A stretch of 64,000 nucleotides of DNA, taken from positions 415,785-479,784 of the forward strand of contig NZ_BMRC01000008.1 in NCBI RefSeq assembly GCF_014648435.1. Reading direction: 5' to 3'. This stretch comes from Nonomuraea spiralis. GTDB lineage: Bacteria; Actinomycetota; Actinomycetes; Streptosporangiales; Streptosporangiaceae. The translations under genes and the position numbers were made by a program. The notes under the pieces are model-generated. The model had not been told where the DNA came from. It saw nothing but the letters and a program-made list of their open reading frames with translations, and ran no database searches. Shown here piece by piece: positions 7,660 through 16,964 of the stretch (position 1 is the first letter of the stretch; the number at the start of each line of letters is the position of its first letter).

Positions 7660-8934
7660 ATGAAACGCGGTCTGATCCTCATGGCCACCGCCGTGCTCGT
7701 CGCCGGGTGCGGCAACAGCGGGCAGCCCGCCGGCTCCCAGCAGAGCCAGAAACCCGCCAAGGTGACGCTCGAATGGTGGCACCTGTCCACGGCCGAGCCG
7801 CTGAAGTCCCTGTGGGCGCAGCGGGCCAAGGACTTCGAGGCCGCGCACCCGAACGTCACCATCAAGGCGACCGTCCTGGAGAACGACGCCTACAAGGCCA
7901 AGCTCACCACCATCACCCAGTCGGGCAAGGCGCCCGACGTCTTCGTGACCTGGGGCGGCGGCGTGCTCAAGCAGCAGATCGACGCCGGCCTGGTCAAGGA
8001 CGTCTCCGGCGACGTCGCCCCGGTGCTGGACACGTTCACGCCGGCGGCGCTGAGCGCGTACCAGTTCGACGGGAAGACGTACGGGCTGCCCACGGACATC
8101 GGGCTGGTCGGCTTCTGGTACAACAAGCAGCTCTTCGCCAAGGCGGGCATCTCGGCACCGCCCGCCACCTGGGCGGAGTTCCTCGACGACGTCAAGAAGC
8201 TGAAGGCGTCCGGCGTCACCCCGATCGCGCTGGCGGGCAAGGAGAAGTGGCCGGGCCACTACTACTGGGCCTACCTCGCCATGCGCATCGCCGGGCTGCC
8301 CGCGCTCAAGCAGGCCGGCACGGACCACGACTTCACCAAACCCGACTTCGTGGCCGCCGGGCAGCAGGTCAAGGCGCTGGCCGACCTCCAGCCGTTCCAG
8401 AAGGGCTTCCTCGGAGCCGGGTACGGCACCCCTGACGGACAGGCGGCCACGGTCTCCAACGGCAAGGCCGCGATCGAGCTCATGGGCCAGTGGGCGCCCG
8501 CCGTACAGAAGGACGCGGGCAAGGGGCTCGGCGCCGACCTGGGCTTCTTCCCCTTCCCGGCCGTCGAGGGCGGCAAGGGCTCGACCGGCGACGCCTTCGG
8601 CGGCGGCAACGGCCTCTCGGTGGGCGCGGACGCGCCCCCGGAGGCCGTGGAGTTCGTGAAGTTCATGACGCAGATGGACCAGCACACCAAGGCCGTGGAG
8701 GCGGGCGGCGTGCTGCCGGTGCTGAAGGGCGAGGAGAGCGCGGTCAAGGACGCCAACCTCAAGCAGGTCGCGACCCTGCTGGCCGGCGCCTCCGGCTACC
8801 AGCTCTACCTGGACCAGGCGTATCCGCCGGCCGTCGGCCAGCAGGTCAACGACAGCGTGGCCGAGCTGATCGCCGGCACCAAGACGGCCGAGCAGGTCGG
8901 CCAGGACATCAGCGAAGTGGCCAAGAGCGAATGA
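7660..8934 (+). CDS. Sugar ABC transporter solute-binding lipoprotein
   Basis: 424 residues of the carbohydrate-uptake (CUT1) binding-protein family. The lipobox LVAGC gives lipidated Cys17, so the mature protein is anchored outside the membrane. The core has typical features: LEWWHLST at the start of lobe 1, GKAPDVFVTWGGG, and YGLPTDIGLVGFWYNKQLF. It is the first gene of a four-gene operon (binding protein, two permeases, GH5 enzyme) joined by ATGA/GTGA overlaps. No ATPase gene is present, so a shared MsiK-like ATPase elsewhere is expected. Substrate probably a plant-derived oligosaccharide. Confidence 0.9.
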   Translation: MKRGLILMATAVLVAGCGNSGQPAGSQQSQKPAKVTLEWWHLSTAEPLKSLWAQRAKDFEAAHPNVTIKATVLENDAYKAKLTTITQSGKAPDVFVTWGGGVLKQQIDAGLVKDVSGDVAPVLDTFTPAALSAYQFDGKTYGLPTDIGLVGFWYNKQLFAKAGISAPPATWAEFLDDVKKLKASGVTPIALAGKEKWPGHYYWAYLAMRIAGLPALKQAGTDHDFTKPDFVAAGQQVKALADLQPFQKGFLGAGYGTPDGQAATVSNGKAAIELMGQWAPAVQKDAGKGLGADLGFFPFPAVEGGKGSTGDAFGGGNGLSVGADAPPEAVEFVKFMTQMDQHTKAVEAGGVLPVLKGEESAVKDANLKQVATLLAGASGYQLYLDQAYPPAVGQQVNDSVAELIAGTKTAEQVGQDISEVAKSE

Positions 8935-9890
8935 CGACCCTGACCCGAGGGCCGGAGGCGGTCACGCTTCCGGCCCCCGCGCGGGCCGGGCGGCGGCGCG
9001 GGCGCGCGGTGACGATCGCGCTGTTCCTGCTGCCCGCGCTGGTCCTGTTCCTCCTGCTGGTGGTGAGCCCGATCCTGGTGGCGGTCTACGCCAGCGCGTT
9101 CAAGTGGAACGGCTTCGGCGGGCTGCCCACCGACTTCGTCGGCCTGGACAACTTCAGCAGGCTCTTCTCCTCCGCCATCTTCACCACCGACCTGTGGCAC
9201 CTGGCGGTCCTGGTCCTGCTCTCGGTGGTGATCCAGCTCCCGTTCTCGCTGGCCGTCGCGATGCTGCTCAACCAGCGCATCCGGGGGCGGGCGGTGTACC
9301 GGCTGGTGTTCTTCGCGCCGTACGTGTTGTCCGAGGTGATCACGGGCGTGCTGTTCTCGCTGATCCTGTCGCCGGGCAGCGGGATGGCGAACCAGATCCT
9401 TTCGGTGTTCGGGCTGGAGTCGGAGTTCCTGGCCGATCCGGGCACCGTGATGCCCTCGCTCTTCCTGGTCATGACCTGGAAGTACTTCGGGTTCCACATG
9501 ATGATCTACCTGGCCGGACGGCAGGGCATCCCGAACGAGCTGATCGAGGCCGCGCAGATCGACGGCGCGACGCCCTGGGAGACGTTCCGGTACGTCACGC
9601 TGCCGCTGCTCGGGCCGACGATCAGGATCAGCGTGTTCCTGTCGGTCATCTACACGATCCAGCTGTTCGACCTGGTCTGGATCCTCACCGGGGGCGGCCC
9701 GTCGCACTCCTCGGAGACGATGGCCGTCACCATGATGGAGTTCGGCTTCAAGCGCTCCCAGGTGGGTTACGCCAACGCGATCAGCGTCGTGATGTTCGCG
9801 CTCAGTCTCGTCTTCGCCCTCGTCTACCAGCGCGTGGTGATGCGCCGGGACCTGGAGGGCGCGACCACGTCCATGGGAGGCCGCCGATGA
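8931..9890 (+). CDS. Sugar ABC transporter permease (MalF-like)
   Basis: 319 residues from the ATG at 8931, which overlaps the TGA of the binding protein. A basic N-terminus (RAGRRRGRAV) precedes six predicted membrane helices. The EAA loop that contacts the ATPase is visible as ELIEAAQIDGATPWETFRYVTLP. It forms the inner-membrane channel with the next gene product. Confidence 0.9.
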   Translation: MTTLTRGPEAVTLPAPARAGRRRGRAVTIALFLLPALVLFLLLVVSPILVAVYASAFKWNGFGGLPTDFVGLDNFSRLFSSAIFTTDLWHLAVLVLLSVVIQLPFSLAVAMLLNQRIRGRAVYRLVFFAPYVLSEVITGVLFSLILSPGSGMANQILSVFGLESEFLADPGTVMPSLFLVMTWKYFGFHMMIYLAGRQGIPNELIEAAQIDGATPWETFRYVTLPLLGPTIRISVFLSVIYTIQLFDLVWILTGGGPSHSSETMAVTMMEFGFKRSQVGYANAISVVMFALSLVFALVYQRVVMRRDLEGATTSMGGRR

Positions 9891-10732
9891 ACCACGGGAG
9901 GCCGCCCGTACGGCGGCGCCGCCCCACCCTGCCCCTGCACGCGATCGCCTGGATCGTCGGCGCGTTCATCCTCGTCCCGATCGTGTACGCGCTGCTCGGC
10001 GGGTTCAAGAGCAACAGCCGGCTGTCGAGCGACCCGTTCGGCCTGCCCGACCCCTGGGTGGTCGCCAACTACACCGACGTGCTCGGGTCGGGGTCGTTCT
10101 GGCGGCAGGTGTGGAACAGCACGTTCATCGCGGTCGCCACGACCGTGGTGATGGTCGGGTTGTCGGCGCTGGCGGCGTTCGTCTTCGCCCGATTCGCCTT
10201 CCGGGGCAGGGAGGTGCTGTTCACACTGTTCACGGCGGGGCTGATGTTCCCGTTCGCGGTGGCCATCCTGCCGATCTTCGTGTTGCTGCGCACGTTCGGG
10301 CTGCTGGACAACCCGCTCGGCGTCATCCTGACGCAGGCCGCGTTCGGGCTGCCGCTGACGATCATCATCCTGCGCGGCTTCTTCCGCGGCATCCCGGGCG
10401 AGATCGAGGAGGCCGCGATCATCGACGGCTGCTCGCCGTTCGGGTTCTTCTGGCGGATCCTGCTGCCGATGGCCCGCCCGGCGGTCGCGACGGTCTCCGT
10501 GCTGGCCATCGTGGGGAGCTGGAACAACTTCATGTTGCCGCTGGTGGTCTTCAGCGACGAGACGAGCTGGACGTTGCCGCTCGGCATCCAGCAGTTCCAG
10601 GGCCAGTACGCCGCCGACACCGCACGCGTCCTCGCCTACCTGATCCTGGCCATGTTGCCGGCGCTCGGGTTCTACGCCATCGCTGAACGTCACCTGGTCG
10701 GTGGGCTCACCGCGGGTGCGACGAAAGGGTGA
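9887..10732 (+). CDS. Sugar ABC transporter permease (MalG-like)
   Basis: 281 residues from the ATG at 9887 (ATGA overlap with the first permease). Six predicted membrane helices; the EAA loop reads EIEEAAIIDGCSPFGFFWRILLP. It is the second half of the CUT1 channel. The stop overlaps the GTG of the GH5 gene, so transporter and hydrolase are translationally coupled. Confidence 0.9.
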   Translation: MNHGRPPVRRRRPTLPLHAIAWIVGAFILVPIVYALLGGFKSNSRLSSDPFGLPDPWVVANYTDVLGSGSFWRQVWNSTFIAVATTVVMVGLSALAAFVFARFAFRGREVLFTLFTAGLMFPFAVAILPIFVLLRTFGLLDNPLGVILTQAAFGLPLTIIILRGFFRGIPGEIEEAAIIDGCSPFGFFWRILLPMARPAVATVSVLAIVGSWNNFMLPLVVFSDETSWTLPLGIQQFQGQYAADTARVLAYLILAMLPALGFYAIAERHLVGGLTAGATKG

Positions 10733-12102
10733 ACATGCTCCGAGTGTCCGGAAGCTCGCTCCGCACCTCCGACGGCACCCCGGTACGGCTCAGGGGGGTG
10801 GGTCTCGGGGGCTGGATGAACATGGAGAACTTCATCACCGGCCATCCCGCCGACGAGACCTCGATGCGCGCGGCCGTCCGCGGCGTGCTGGGCGAGCAGC
10901 GTGCCGAGCTCTTCTTCGACCGGCTGCTCACCTCGTTCTTCACCGAGGACGACGCCGCCCTGCTGGCCGGGCTGGGCATGAACTGCGTGCGCATCCCGGT
11001 CAACTACCACCACTGGGAGTCCGACGACCGGCCCATGGAGCTCGACCCCAGGGGCTTCCGGCACCTCGACCGGGTCATCGGCCTGCTGGGCGAGCGCGGC
11101 CTGTACAGCGTGATCGACCTGCACGCCCTGCCCGGCTCCCAGAACCAGCACTGGCACAGCGACAACCCCACACACGTGGCGGCGCTCTGGCAACACCGCC
11201 ACTTCCAGGACCGGGCCGTGCACCTGTGGGAGGCGCTGGCCGACCACTACCGCGGGCATCCCTGGGTGGCCGGGTACAACCCGGTGAACGAGCCGGGCGA
11301 CGTCTCGGGCAAGGTGGTCGGCCCGTTCTACGACCGGCTGGTGAAGGCCGTACGGGCCGCCGACCCCGACCACGTCCTGTTCCTGGACGGAAACACCTAC
11401 GCCACCGATTTCTCGATATTTCGGGAGATGTACGAGAACACGGTGTTCGTCATGCACGACTACGCGCTGGCCGGGTTCGCCCATGGTGGCCCGTACCCGG
11501 GGTTCACCAGGGGTGAGTGGTGTGACCGGGGCCAGTTGGAGGAGGCCTTCGCCAAACGTTCGCGGTTCCAGCGGGAGACCGGCACGCCGCTGTGGGTGGG
11601 CGAGTTCGGGCCCGTCTACACCGGCGACCCGGAGCGGGACGCCCAGCGCTACCGGATCCTGCGCGACCAACTCGACATCTACGACGGCCACGGCGCGGGC
11701 TGGTCGCTCTGGACGTACAAGGACGTGGGGTTGCAGGGGCTGGTGCACGCGTCGGGGGCGTACGTGCGCAGGTTCGGCGCGTTCATCGACAAGAAGCGGC
11801 GGCTCGGCGCGGACCGGTGGGGCTCGACCATGGAGGAGTACGCCGACGTGCTCGGCCCGCTGCACCGGCTGGTCGAGACCGAGTTCCCGGGATGGGAGCC
11901 GTACCCGTGGGGCGCGCGCTACCAGACCGACGACCTGATCAGGCACATCCTCATCGCCCAGGCCCTGCTGCCCGAGTACGCCGAGTTGTTCAGGGGCCTC
12001 GGCGACGACGACCTGCTCGCCCTGGCCGACTCGTTCGCGCTGGAGCAGTGCGTACGACGGGAGCCGCTGCTCGACCTGCTGGCCGACAATCTCAAGAGGT
12101 GA
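10729..12102 (+). CDS. Cytoplasmic GH5-family glycoside hydrolase
   Basis: 457 residues; GTG 10729 overlaps the permease stop, with an alternative ATG at 10735. The (beta/alpha)8 clan A landmarks are visible: GMNCVRIPVNYHHW, VIDLHALPGSQN, acid/base Glu188 in NPVNEPG and nucleophile Glu292 in WVGEFGP. No signal peptide, so it should cleave sugars brought in by the transporter encoded just upstream. GH5 relatives with this layout include cellulases, exo-beta-1,3-glucanases and beta-glucosidase-like enzymes. The exact subfamily is not assigned. Confidence 0.85.
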   Translation: MNMLRVSGSSLRTSDGTPVRLRGVGLGGWMNMENFITGHPADETSMRAAVRGVLGEQRAELFFDRLLTSFFTEDDAALLAGLGMNCVRIPVNYHHWESDDRPMELDPRGFRHLDRVIGLLGERGLYSVIDLHALPGSQNQHWHSDNPTHVAALWQHRHFQDRAVHLWEALADHYRGHPWVAGYNPVNEPGDVSGKVVGPFYDRLVKAVRAADPDHVLFLDGNTYATDFSIFREMYENTVFVMHDYALAGFAHGGPYPGFTRGEWCDRGQLEEAFAKRSRFQRETGTPLWVGEFGPVYTGDPERDAQRYRILRDQLDIYDGHGAGWSLWTYKDVGLQGLVHASGAYVRRFGAFIDKKRRLGADRWGSTMEEYADVLGPLHRLVETEFPGWEPYPWGARYQTDDLIRHILIAQALLPEYAELFRGLGDDDLLALADSFALEQCVRREPLLDLLADNLKR

Positions 12103-12190
12103 CAAACCACTCAACCAGTCGGGTGCGTCACACCACCGGGCAAACTATCGCCATCACCGCTTGCACTAGGTATGCTTCGGCTGCCCTAAT

Positions 12191-12209
12191 TTAGGTAAGC
12201 CTTTCCTCA
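12191..12209 (+). promoter_or_regulatory. IdeR/DmdR-like iron box
   Basis: TTAGGTAAGCCTTTCCTCA matches the actinobacterial iron-box consensus TTAGGTTAGGCTAACCTAA at 14 of 19 positions and lies 16 bases before the efeU start. Repression by an Fe(II)-loaded DtxR-family regulator is inferred. Confidence 0.6.
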
Positions 12210-12225
12210 GCGAGCGGGAGTGACG

Positions 12226-13059
12226 GTGTTCGCCAGCTACCTCATCGGACTGCGCGAAGGACTGGAGGCGACACTCGTCGTCTCCGTCCTCATCGCCTTC
12301 CTCGTCAAGAGCGACAGGAAGGACAGGCTGCCCCAGGTCTGGACGGGAGTGGCCGCGGCGGTCGCGCTCTCCGTGGGCTTCGGCGCGCTGCTGACCTTCA
12401 CCGCCGCCAATCTCGGGCACACCGGGCAGGAGCTGTTCGACGCGATCACCTCGCTGCTCGCCGTCGCGTTCGTCACCTGGATGATCTTCTGGATGCGGCG
12501 CACCGCCCGCGCGCTCTCCGGCGAGCTGCGGGGCAAGCTCACCGACGCGCTCCAGATGGGCTCGCTCGCGGTGGTCGTGATGGCCTTCCTGGCCGTGGCC
12601 CGCGAGGGGCTGGAGACGGCGCTGCTGTTCTTCGCCGCCGTCCAGGGCGCGACCGCCACCGCCGATCCGCTGATCGGCATCGCGCTCGGCCTGCTCACGT
12701 CCGTGCTGATCGGCTGGGGCCTGTACAAGAGCGCGCTGAAGATCAACCTCACCAAGTTCTTCACCTGGACGGGCCTGCTCCTGATCCTGGTGGCCGCCGG
12801 CATCTTCAAGTACGGCGTGCACGACCTCCAGGAGGCCAACCTCCTGCCCGGTCTGAGCACCTACGCCTTCGACATCAGCGCGATCCTGCCCGCCGATTCC
12901 TGGTACGGCGCACTGCTTTCCGGCATGCTCAACATCACACCGCAGCCGAGCGTCGTCGAGGCCGTGGCCTGGTTCGTCTACCTCGCGCCGACTCTCGTCC
13001 TCTTCCTGCTGCCCCAACGGGTGAAGACCACGCCCGCCTCCACCGCACCCGCGGCCTGA
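12226..13059 (+). CDS. efeU: EfeU ferrous iron permease
   Basis: 277 residues from GTG 12226, chosen because GGGAG at 12216-12220 is well spaced and the protein then begins FASYLIGLREGLEA as in other EfeU/Ftr1 permeases; GTG 12220 would add two residues. Both REGLE iron-channel motifs are present (residues 10-14 and 126-130), each in a membrane helix. About seven helices are expected. It imports iron across the inner membrane. First gene of efeUOB, with efeO 11 bases downstream and an iron box upstream. Confidence 0.93.
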   Translation: MFASYLIGLREGLEATLVVSVLIAFLVKSDRKDRLPQVWTGVAAAVALSVGFGALLTFTAANLGHTGQELFDAITSLLAVAFVTWMIFWMRRTARALSGELRGKLTDALQMGSLAVVVMAFLAVAREGLETALLFFAAVQGATATADPLIGIALGLLTSVLIGWGLYKSALKINLTKFFTWTGLLLILVAAGIFKYGVHDLQEANLLPGLSTYAFDISAILPADSWYGALLSGMLNITPQPSVVEAVAWFVYLAPTLVLFLLPQRVKTTPASTAPAA

Positions 13060-13070
13060 ACAGGAGCATC

Positions 13071-14210
13071 ATGCGTACCGCCATCAGCCTGTCCTTCGGC
13101 GCGCTCGCCCTCGCGAGCCTGACCGCGTGCGGCGCGGGCACCACCGCAGGAGAGGCGTCCAAGGGGGCCGCCGCCGCGCCCGGCAAGATCACCGTGGCCG
13201 CGTCGGACACCGAGTGCAAGGTCGCGACCGCCGAGATCGCCGCAGGCACGAGCACGTTCACGATCACCAACGGCGGGTCGAAGGTGACCGAGTTCTACGT
13301 GTACGCCCCCGGTGACCGGGTCATGGCCGAGGTCGAGAACATCGTGCCCGGCCTGACCAGGGAGCTGGTCGCCGAGCTGCCTGCCGGCGCGTACGAGGCG
13401 GTATGCAAGCCCGGCATGGTCGGCAAGGGCATCCGTAACGCTCTGAAGGTGACCGGCGAGCACAAGGCACTCAACTCCGACGCCCAGCTCGCGGACGCGG
13501 TCGCCAGCTACAAGCGCTACATCAAGTCGCAGAGCGACACGCTGCTGGTCAAGACCCAGGAGTTCGTGGACGCCGTCAAGGGCGGCCAGATCGACAAGGC
13601 CAAGGAGCTGTACCCGGTCTCGCGGACGTACTGGGAGCGCATCGAGCCGGTCGCCGAGATCTTCGGCGACCTCGACCCGGCCATCGACGCCCGCGAGGCC
13701 GACCTCGCCGACGGCGAGGAGTGGACCGGTTTCCACCGGATCGAGAAGGATCTGTGGATCAAGAAGGACATCAGCAAGGACGGCCCGGTCGCCGACAAGC
13801 TGATCGCCGACGTCAAGACGATCGTCCAGAAGTCCAACGCCGCCGAGCTGACCCCGCTCAACCTGGCCAACGGCGCCAAGGAGCTGCTCGACGAGGTGGC
13901 CTCCGGGAAGATCACCGGCGAGGAGGACATCTGGTCGCACACCGACCTGTGGGACTTCGACGCCAACCTCCAGGGCTCCAAGGCCGCCGTGCAGGCCCTG
14001 CGCCCGGTGCTGGAGGAGCGCGCTCCCGACCTGGTCAAGACGCTGGACGAGAAGTTCGCCGCGGCCGAGTCCGCGCTGGGCGCGCACCAGAAGGGCGACG
14101 GCTGGAAGCTGCACGACGAGCTGTCCAAGGCCGAGCTGAAGGCGCTGTCCGACGCGATCAACGCGCTGGCCGAGCCGATCAGCAAGATCGCACCGGTCAT
14201 CGCCAAGTAG
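13071..14210 (+). CDS. efeO: EfeO iron-binding lipoprotein (cupredoxin + M75 imelysin)
   Basis: 379 residues. Lipobox LTAC gives lipidated Cys20. Residues ~35-128 are the cupredoxin-like EfeO-I domain and ~140-378 the imelysin/M75 domain with the metal motif HRIE (222-225, within GFHRIEKDLW). In the Efe system EfeO delivers iron to the EfeU channel. Sits between efeU and efeB in the usual order. Confidence 0.93.
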   Translation: MRTAISLSFGALALASLTACGAGTTAGEASKGAAAAPGKITVAASDTECKVATAEIAAGTSTFTITNGGSKVTEFYVYAPGDRVMAEVENIVPGLTRELVAELPAGAYEAVCKPGMVGKGIRNALKVTGEHKALNSDAQLADAVASYKRYIKSQSDTLLVKTQEFVDAVKGGQIDKAKELYPVSRTYWERIEPVAEIFGDLDPAIDAREADLADGEEWTGFHRIEKDLWIKKDISKDGPVADKLIADVKTIVQKSNAAELTPLNLANGAKELLDEVASGKITGEEDIWSHTDLWDFDANLQGSKAAVQALRPVLEERAPDLVKTLDEKFAAAESALGAHQKGDGWKLHDELSKAELKALSDAINALAEPISKIAPVIAK

Positions 14211-14236
14211 CGGCCAGATAGCGGGAGGTGGGGGCG

Positions 14237-15499
14237 ATGTCGCAGGCAGGCGGGCGGATGAGCCGCCGCAAGCTGTTCGGGCTCGGGGCCGCGGGGGCGG
14301 CCGTGATCGGGGCGGGGGCGGTGACGACCAGGTCGCTGCTTGAGGAGCCGCCGGTCGCGCACGCGGCCTCGACGTCCGACCCGTACCCGTTTTACGGCGG
14401 GCATCAGGCGGGCGTCGTCACGCCGGCGCAGGATCGGCTGCACTTCGTGGCCTTCGACGTCATCACCGACAAGAAGGCCGAACTGGTCGACCTGCTCCAG
14501 GAGTGGACCGCCGCGGCGGCCCGGCTGACGCAGGGCAAGGAGGCCGGGGCGTTCGGCGCGGTCGGCGGGGCCGCCGAGGCCGCGCCCGACGACACGGGCG
14601 AGGCGCTCGGGCTGCCCGCCTCGGGGCTCACGCTGACGATCGGGTTCGGCCCGTCGCTGTTCGACGACCGGTTCGGCCTGGCCGGCAAACGCCCGGCCCC
14701 CCTCGCCGACCTGCCGAAGTTCCCGGGTGAGCAGTTGATCCCGGAGATCTCGGGCGGGGACATCTGCGTGCAGGCCTGCGCCCACGACCCCCAGGTCGCC
14801 GTGCACGCCATCCGCAACCTGGCCAGGATCGGGTTCGGCAAGGTCTCCGTACGCTGGTCGCAGCTCGGCTTCGGCCGTACGTCCTCCACGTCCCGCGCCC
14901 AGGCCACCCCGCGCAACCTGCTGGGCTTCAAGGACGGCACCAACAACATGAAGCTGGAGGACGCCGACCTGCTGCGCGACCACCTGTGGGCGGCCGGCGC
15001 GGACGGCACCGCCTGGATGGCGGGCGGCACGTACATGGTCACCAGGAAGATCCGCATGACGATCGAGACCTGGGACCGCGCCTCGCTCGCCGAGCAGGAG
15101 CAGATCTTCGGCAGGGACAAGGGCGAGGGCGCGCCGCTGGGCAGGAAGGCCGAGTTCGACGCGGTGGACTTCGCCGCCAAGGGCCCCGACGGCCAGCCGA
15201 TGATCAAGGACGACTCGCACGTCAAGCTGGCGCACCCGAGCAACAACGGCAACGCCCACCTGCTGCGCCGCGGCTACAACTTCGTGGACGGCTCCGACGG
15301 GCTCGGCCGCCTGGACGCCGGGCTGTTCTTCATCGCCTACCAGCGCGACCCGCGCAAGCAGTTCGTGCCCGTCCAGATGAACCTGGCCAGGCACGACGCG
15401 CTCAACGAGTACATCAAGCACGTCTCCAGCGGCCTGTTCGCCTGCCCGCCCGGCGTCCAGGACGCCGGCGACTACTGGGGCCGCACCCTGTTCGCCTGA
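14237..15499 (+). CDS. efeB: EfeB, Tat-exported DyP-type haem peroxidase
   Basis: 420 residues from ATG 14237, supported by GGGAGG at 14223-14228; the upstream GTG 14228 lies inside that site. A Tat signal is clear (SRRKLFGLGAAGA, cleavage after AHA). The DyP signature GFKDGTNN is at about 230-237, with the catalytic Asp; the proximal haem His is probably in HVKLAHPSNN. EfeB is thought to oxidise Fe(II), or to take iron from haem, outside the membrane. Last gene of efeUOB. Confidence 0.93.
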   Translation: MSQAGGRMSRRKLFGLGAAGAAVIGAGAVTTRSLLEEPPVAHAASTSDPYPFYGGHQAGVVTPAQDRLHFVAFDVITDKKAELVDLLQEWTAAAARLTQGKEAGAFGAVGGAAEAAPDDTGEALGLPASGLTLTIGFGPSLFDDRFGLAGKRPAPLADLPKFPGEQLIPEISGGDICVQACAHDPQVAVHAIRNLARIGFGKVSVRWSQLGFGRTSSTSRAQATPRNLLGFKDGTNNMKLEDADLLRDHLWAAGADGTAWMAGGTYMVTRKIRMTIETWDRASLAEQEQIFGRDKGEGAPLGRKAEFDAVDFAAKGPDGQPMIKDDSHVKLAHPSNNGNAHLLRRGYNFVDGSDGLGRLDAGLFFIAYQRDPRKQFVPVQMNLARHDALNEYIKHVSSGLFACPPGVQDAGDYWGRTLFA

Positions 15500-15523
15500 C
15501 CCCGCCCTCCGGCGCCCCCGCCG

Positions 15524-16054
15524 TCAGCGGTGGCGGGCGCGGGAGGCCTGGGCGTGGGCGCGGTTGGCGCAGCGGGTCGAGCAGAACTGGCGTTTGCCCG
15601 GCCGGCTCCGGTCGACGAAGGCGTCGGTGCACGGCGTGGCCGCGCACTGGCGCAGCCGTTCCCAGTCACCGGACGCGGCGAGCTCCAGCAGCTCGGCGAC
15701 GGCCCGTACGGCGAGCCGCCCCGCCGCCGTCGCCCCCTCCGGCGCGACCAGCCGCAGCCGGGGCACGCCGCCGGCCTCCTCCACCGCCGCCCGTACCGGC
15801 AATCCGGCCACCCACTCGGCCAGCACCCGCGCCCGGCCGGCCGGCTCCGCCGCGAGCACGCCGCGCAGCCGCCCCCGCACCTCCCGCACCGCGGGCAGGT
15901 CCTCCTCCTCCACGCCGCGCGGGTCCTCGTCCAGCTCCCGGAAGAAGCGGCGGAGCTCCGTCACGTCGGGCAGCCGTTCGGGCTCGTCCAGGTACTCGTC
16001 CCACGTATTGGCCAGGTCGACGGCCACGAGACCTGTCTCGGTGAACTGGCGCAT
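15524..16054 (-). CDS. ABATE/CGNR zinc-finger regulator
   Basis: 176 residues. The N-terminal two-thirds fit the ABATE domain (start DLANTWDEYLDEPERLPD). The C-terminal CGNR zinc finger is visible: RQCAATPCTDAFVDRSRPGKRQFCS followed by TRCANRAHAQASRAR, with four Cys and the CxNR variant CANR. These proteins are stress- or ligand-responsive DNA-binding regulators. Divergent from the arginase-like gene with only 28 bases between, so control of that gene is likely. Confidence 0.88.
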   Translation of the reverse strand: MRQFTETGLVAVDLANTWDEYLDEPERLPDVTELRRFFRELDEDPRGVEEEDLPAVREVRGRLRGVLAAEPAGRARVLAEWVAGLPVRAAVEEAGGVPRLRLVAPEGATAAGRLAVRAVAELLELAASGDWERLRQCAATPCTDAFVDRSRPGKRQFCSTRCANRAHAQASRARHR

Positions 16055-16082
16055 CCCTCACCCTCCTGCTACTGTCACGACT

Positions 16083-16964
16083 ATGAGCACTATAACCCCT
16101 GACAGAAACCTGACCATCCTCGACGCGCCCTCCAACCTCGGACTGCGCCCACCGGCTGAGGATGTCATCCCCGGCTGCTACAAGGCACCATGGGCGCTGC
16201 GCGACAACGGCCTGGTCGCCCGCCTCGGCGCGGCCGACGCCGGCACGCTCGTCCCGCCCCGCTACGTGGCCACCTGGAAGCCCGGCGACGGCGTGCGCAA
16301 CGGCCGGGCCATCGCCGACTACACCCGGAGGCTGGCCGCCCGCGTGGCCGGGATCAGGGAGTCCGGCGGCTTCCCCGTCCTGCTCGGCGGCGACTGCTCG
16401 ATCCTGCTCGGCCCGGCCCTCGCGCTGCGCAGGACGGGCCGCTACGGCGTGGCCTACCTCGACGCCCACACCGACTTCCGCCACCTCGGCAACTCGCCGC
16501 ACGTCGGCGCGGCGGCCGGTGAGGACCTGGCCCTGGTGACCGGCCGCGGCGACGACTACCTGACCGACATCGACGGCCTGCGCCCGTACGTCAGGGACGA
16601 GGACGTCATCGTGCTCGGTGTCCGGGACGACGAGGACGTCCAGGAGCTCGCCGCCGACGACATCGCCTACGTCGCCGGGAACGACATCCCGCTGGAGGCC
16701 GCGGAGCGGGTGCTCGTACGCGACGACCTCGACGGGTTCTGGATCCACGTGGACGCCGACGTGCTCGACCCGTCCGTGGTGTCGGCCGTCGACTCGCCCT
16801 CCCCCGGCGGCCTGACCGGCGACCAGCTCGCCGACCTGGTCCGCGGGCTGGTCGCGCTGCCCGGAGCGGCCGGGATCCAGGTCACGATCCTCGACCCCGA
16901 CCTCGACGAGGACGGCAGCCAGGCGGCGACCCTGACCGACATCCTCGTCTCAGCCCTGACCTGA
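16083..16964 (+). CDS. Arginase/agmatinase/formiminoglutamase family hydrolase
   Basis: 293 residues from ATG 16083. The dimanganese-site motifs of ureohydrolases are present: GGDCSILLG, DAHTDFR and HVDADVLDPSVV. The family cleaves guanidino or formimino compounds (arginine, agmatine, guanidinobutyrate, formiminoglutamate) with release of urea or formamide. The DAHTDF and DADVLDP forms are closest to arginase-like enzymes, but the substrate cannot be fixed. Its last 15 bases overlap the convergent F420-type gene. Confidence 0.88.
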   Translation: MSTITPDRNLTILDAPSNLGLRPPAEDVIPGCYKAPWALRDNGLVARLGAADAGTLVPPRYVATWKPGDGVRNGRAIADYTRRLAARVAGIRESGGFPVLLGGDCSILLGPALALRRTGRYGVAYLDAHTDFRHLGNSPHVGAAAGEDLALVTGRGDDYLTDIDGLRPYVRDEDVIVLGVRDDEDVQELAADDIAYVAGNDIPLEAAERVLVRDDLDGFWIHVDADVLDPSVVSAVDSPSPGGLTGDQLADLVRGLVALPGAAGIQVTILDPDLDEDGSQAATLTDILVSALT

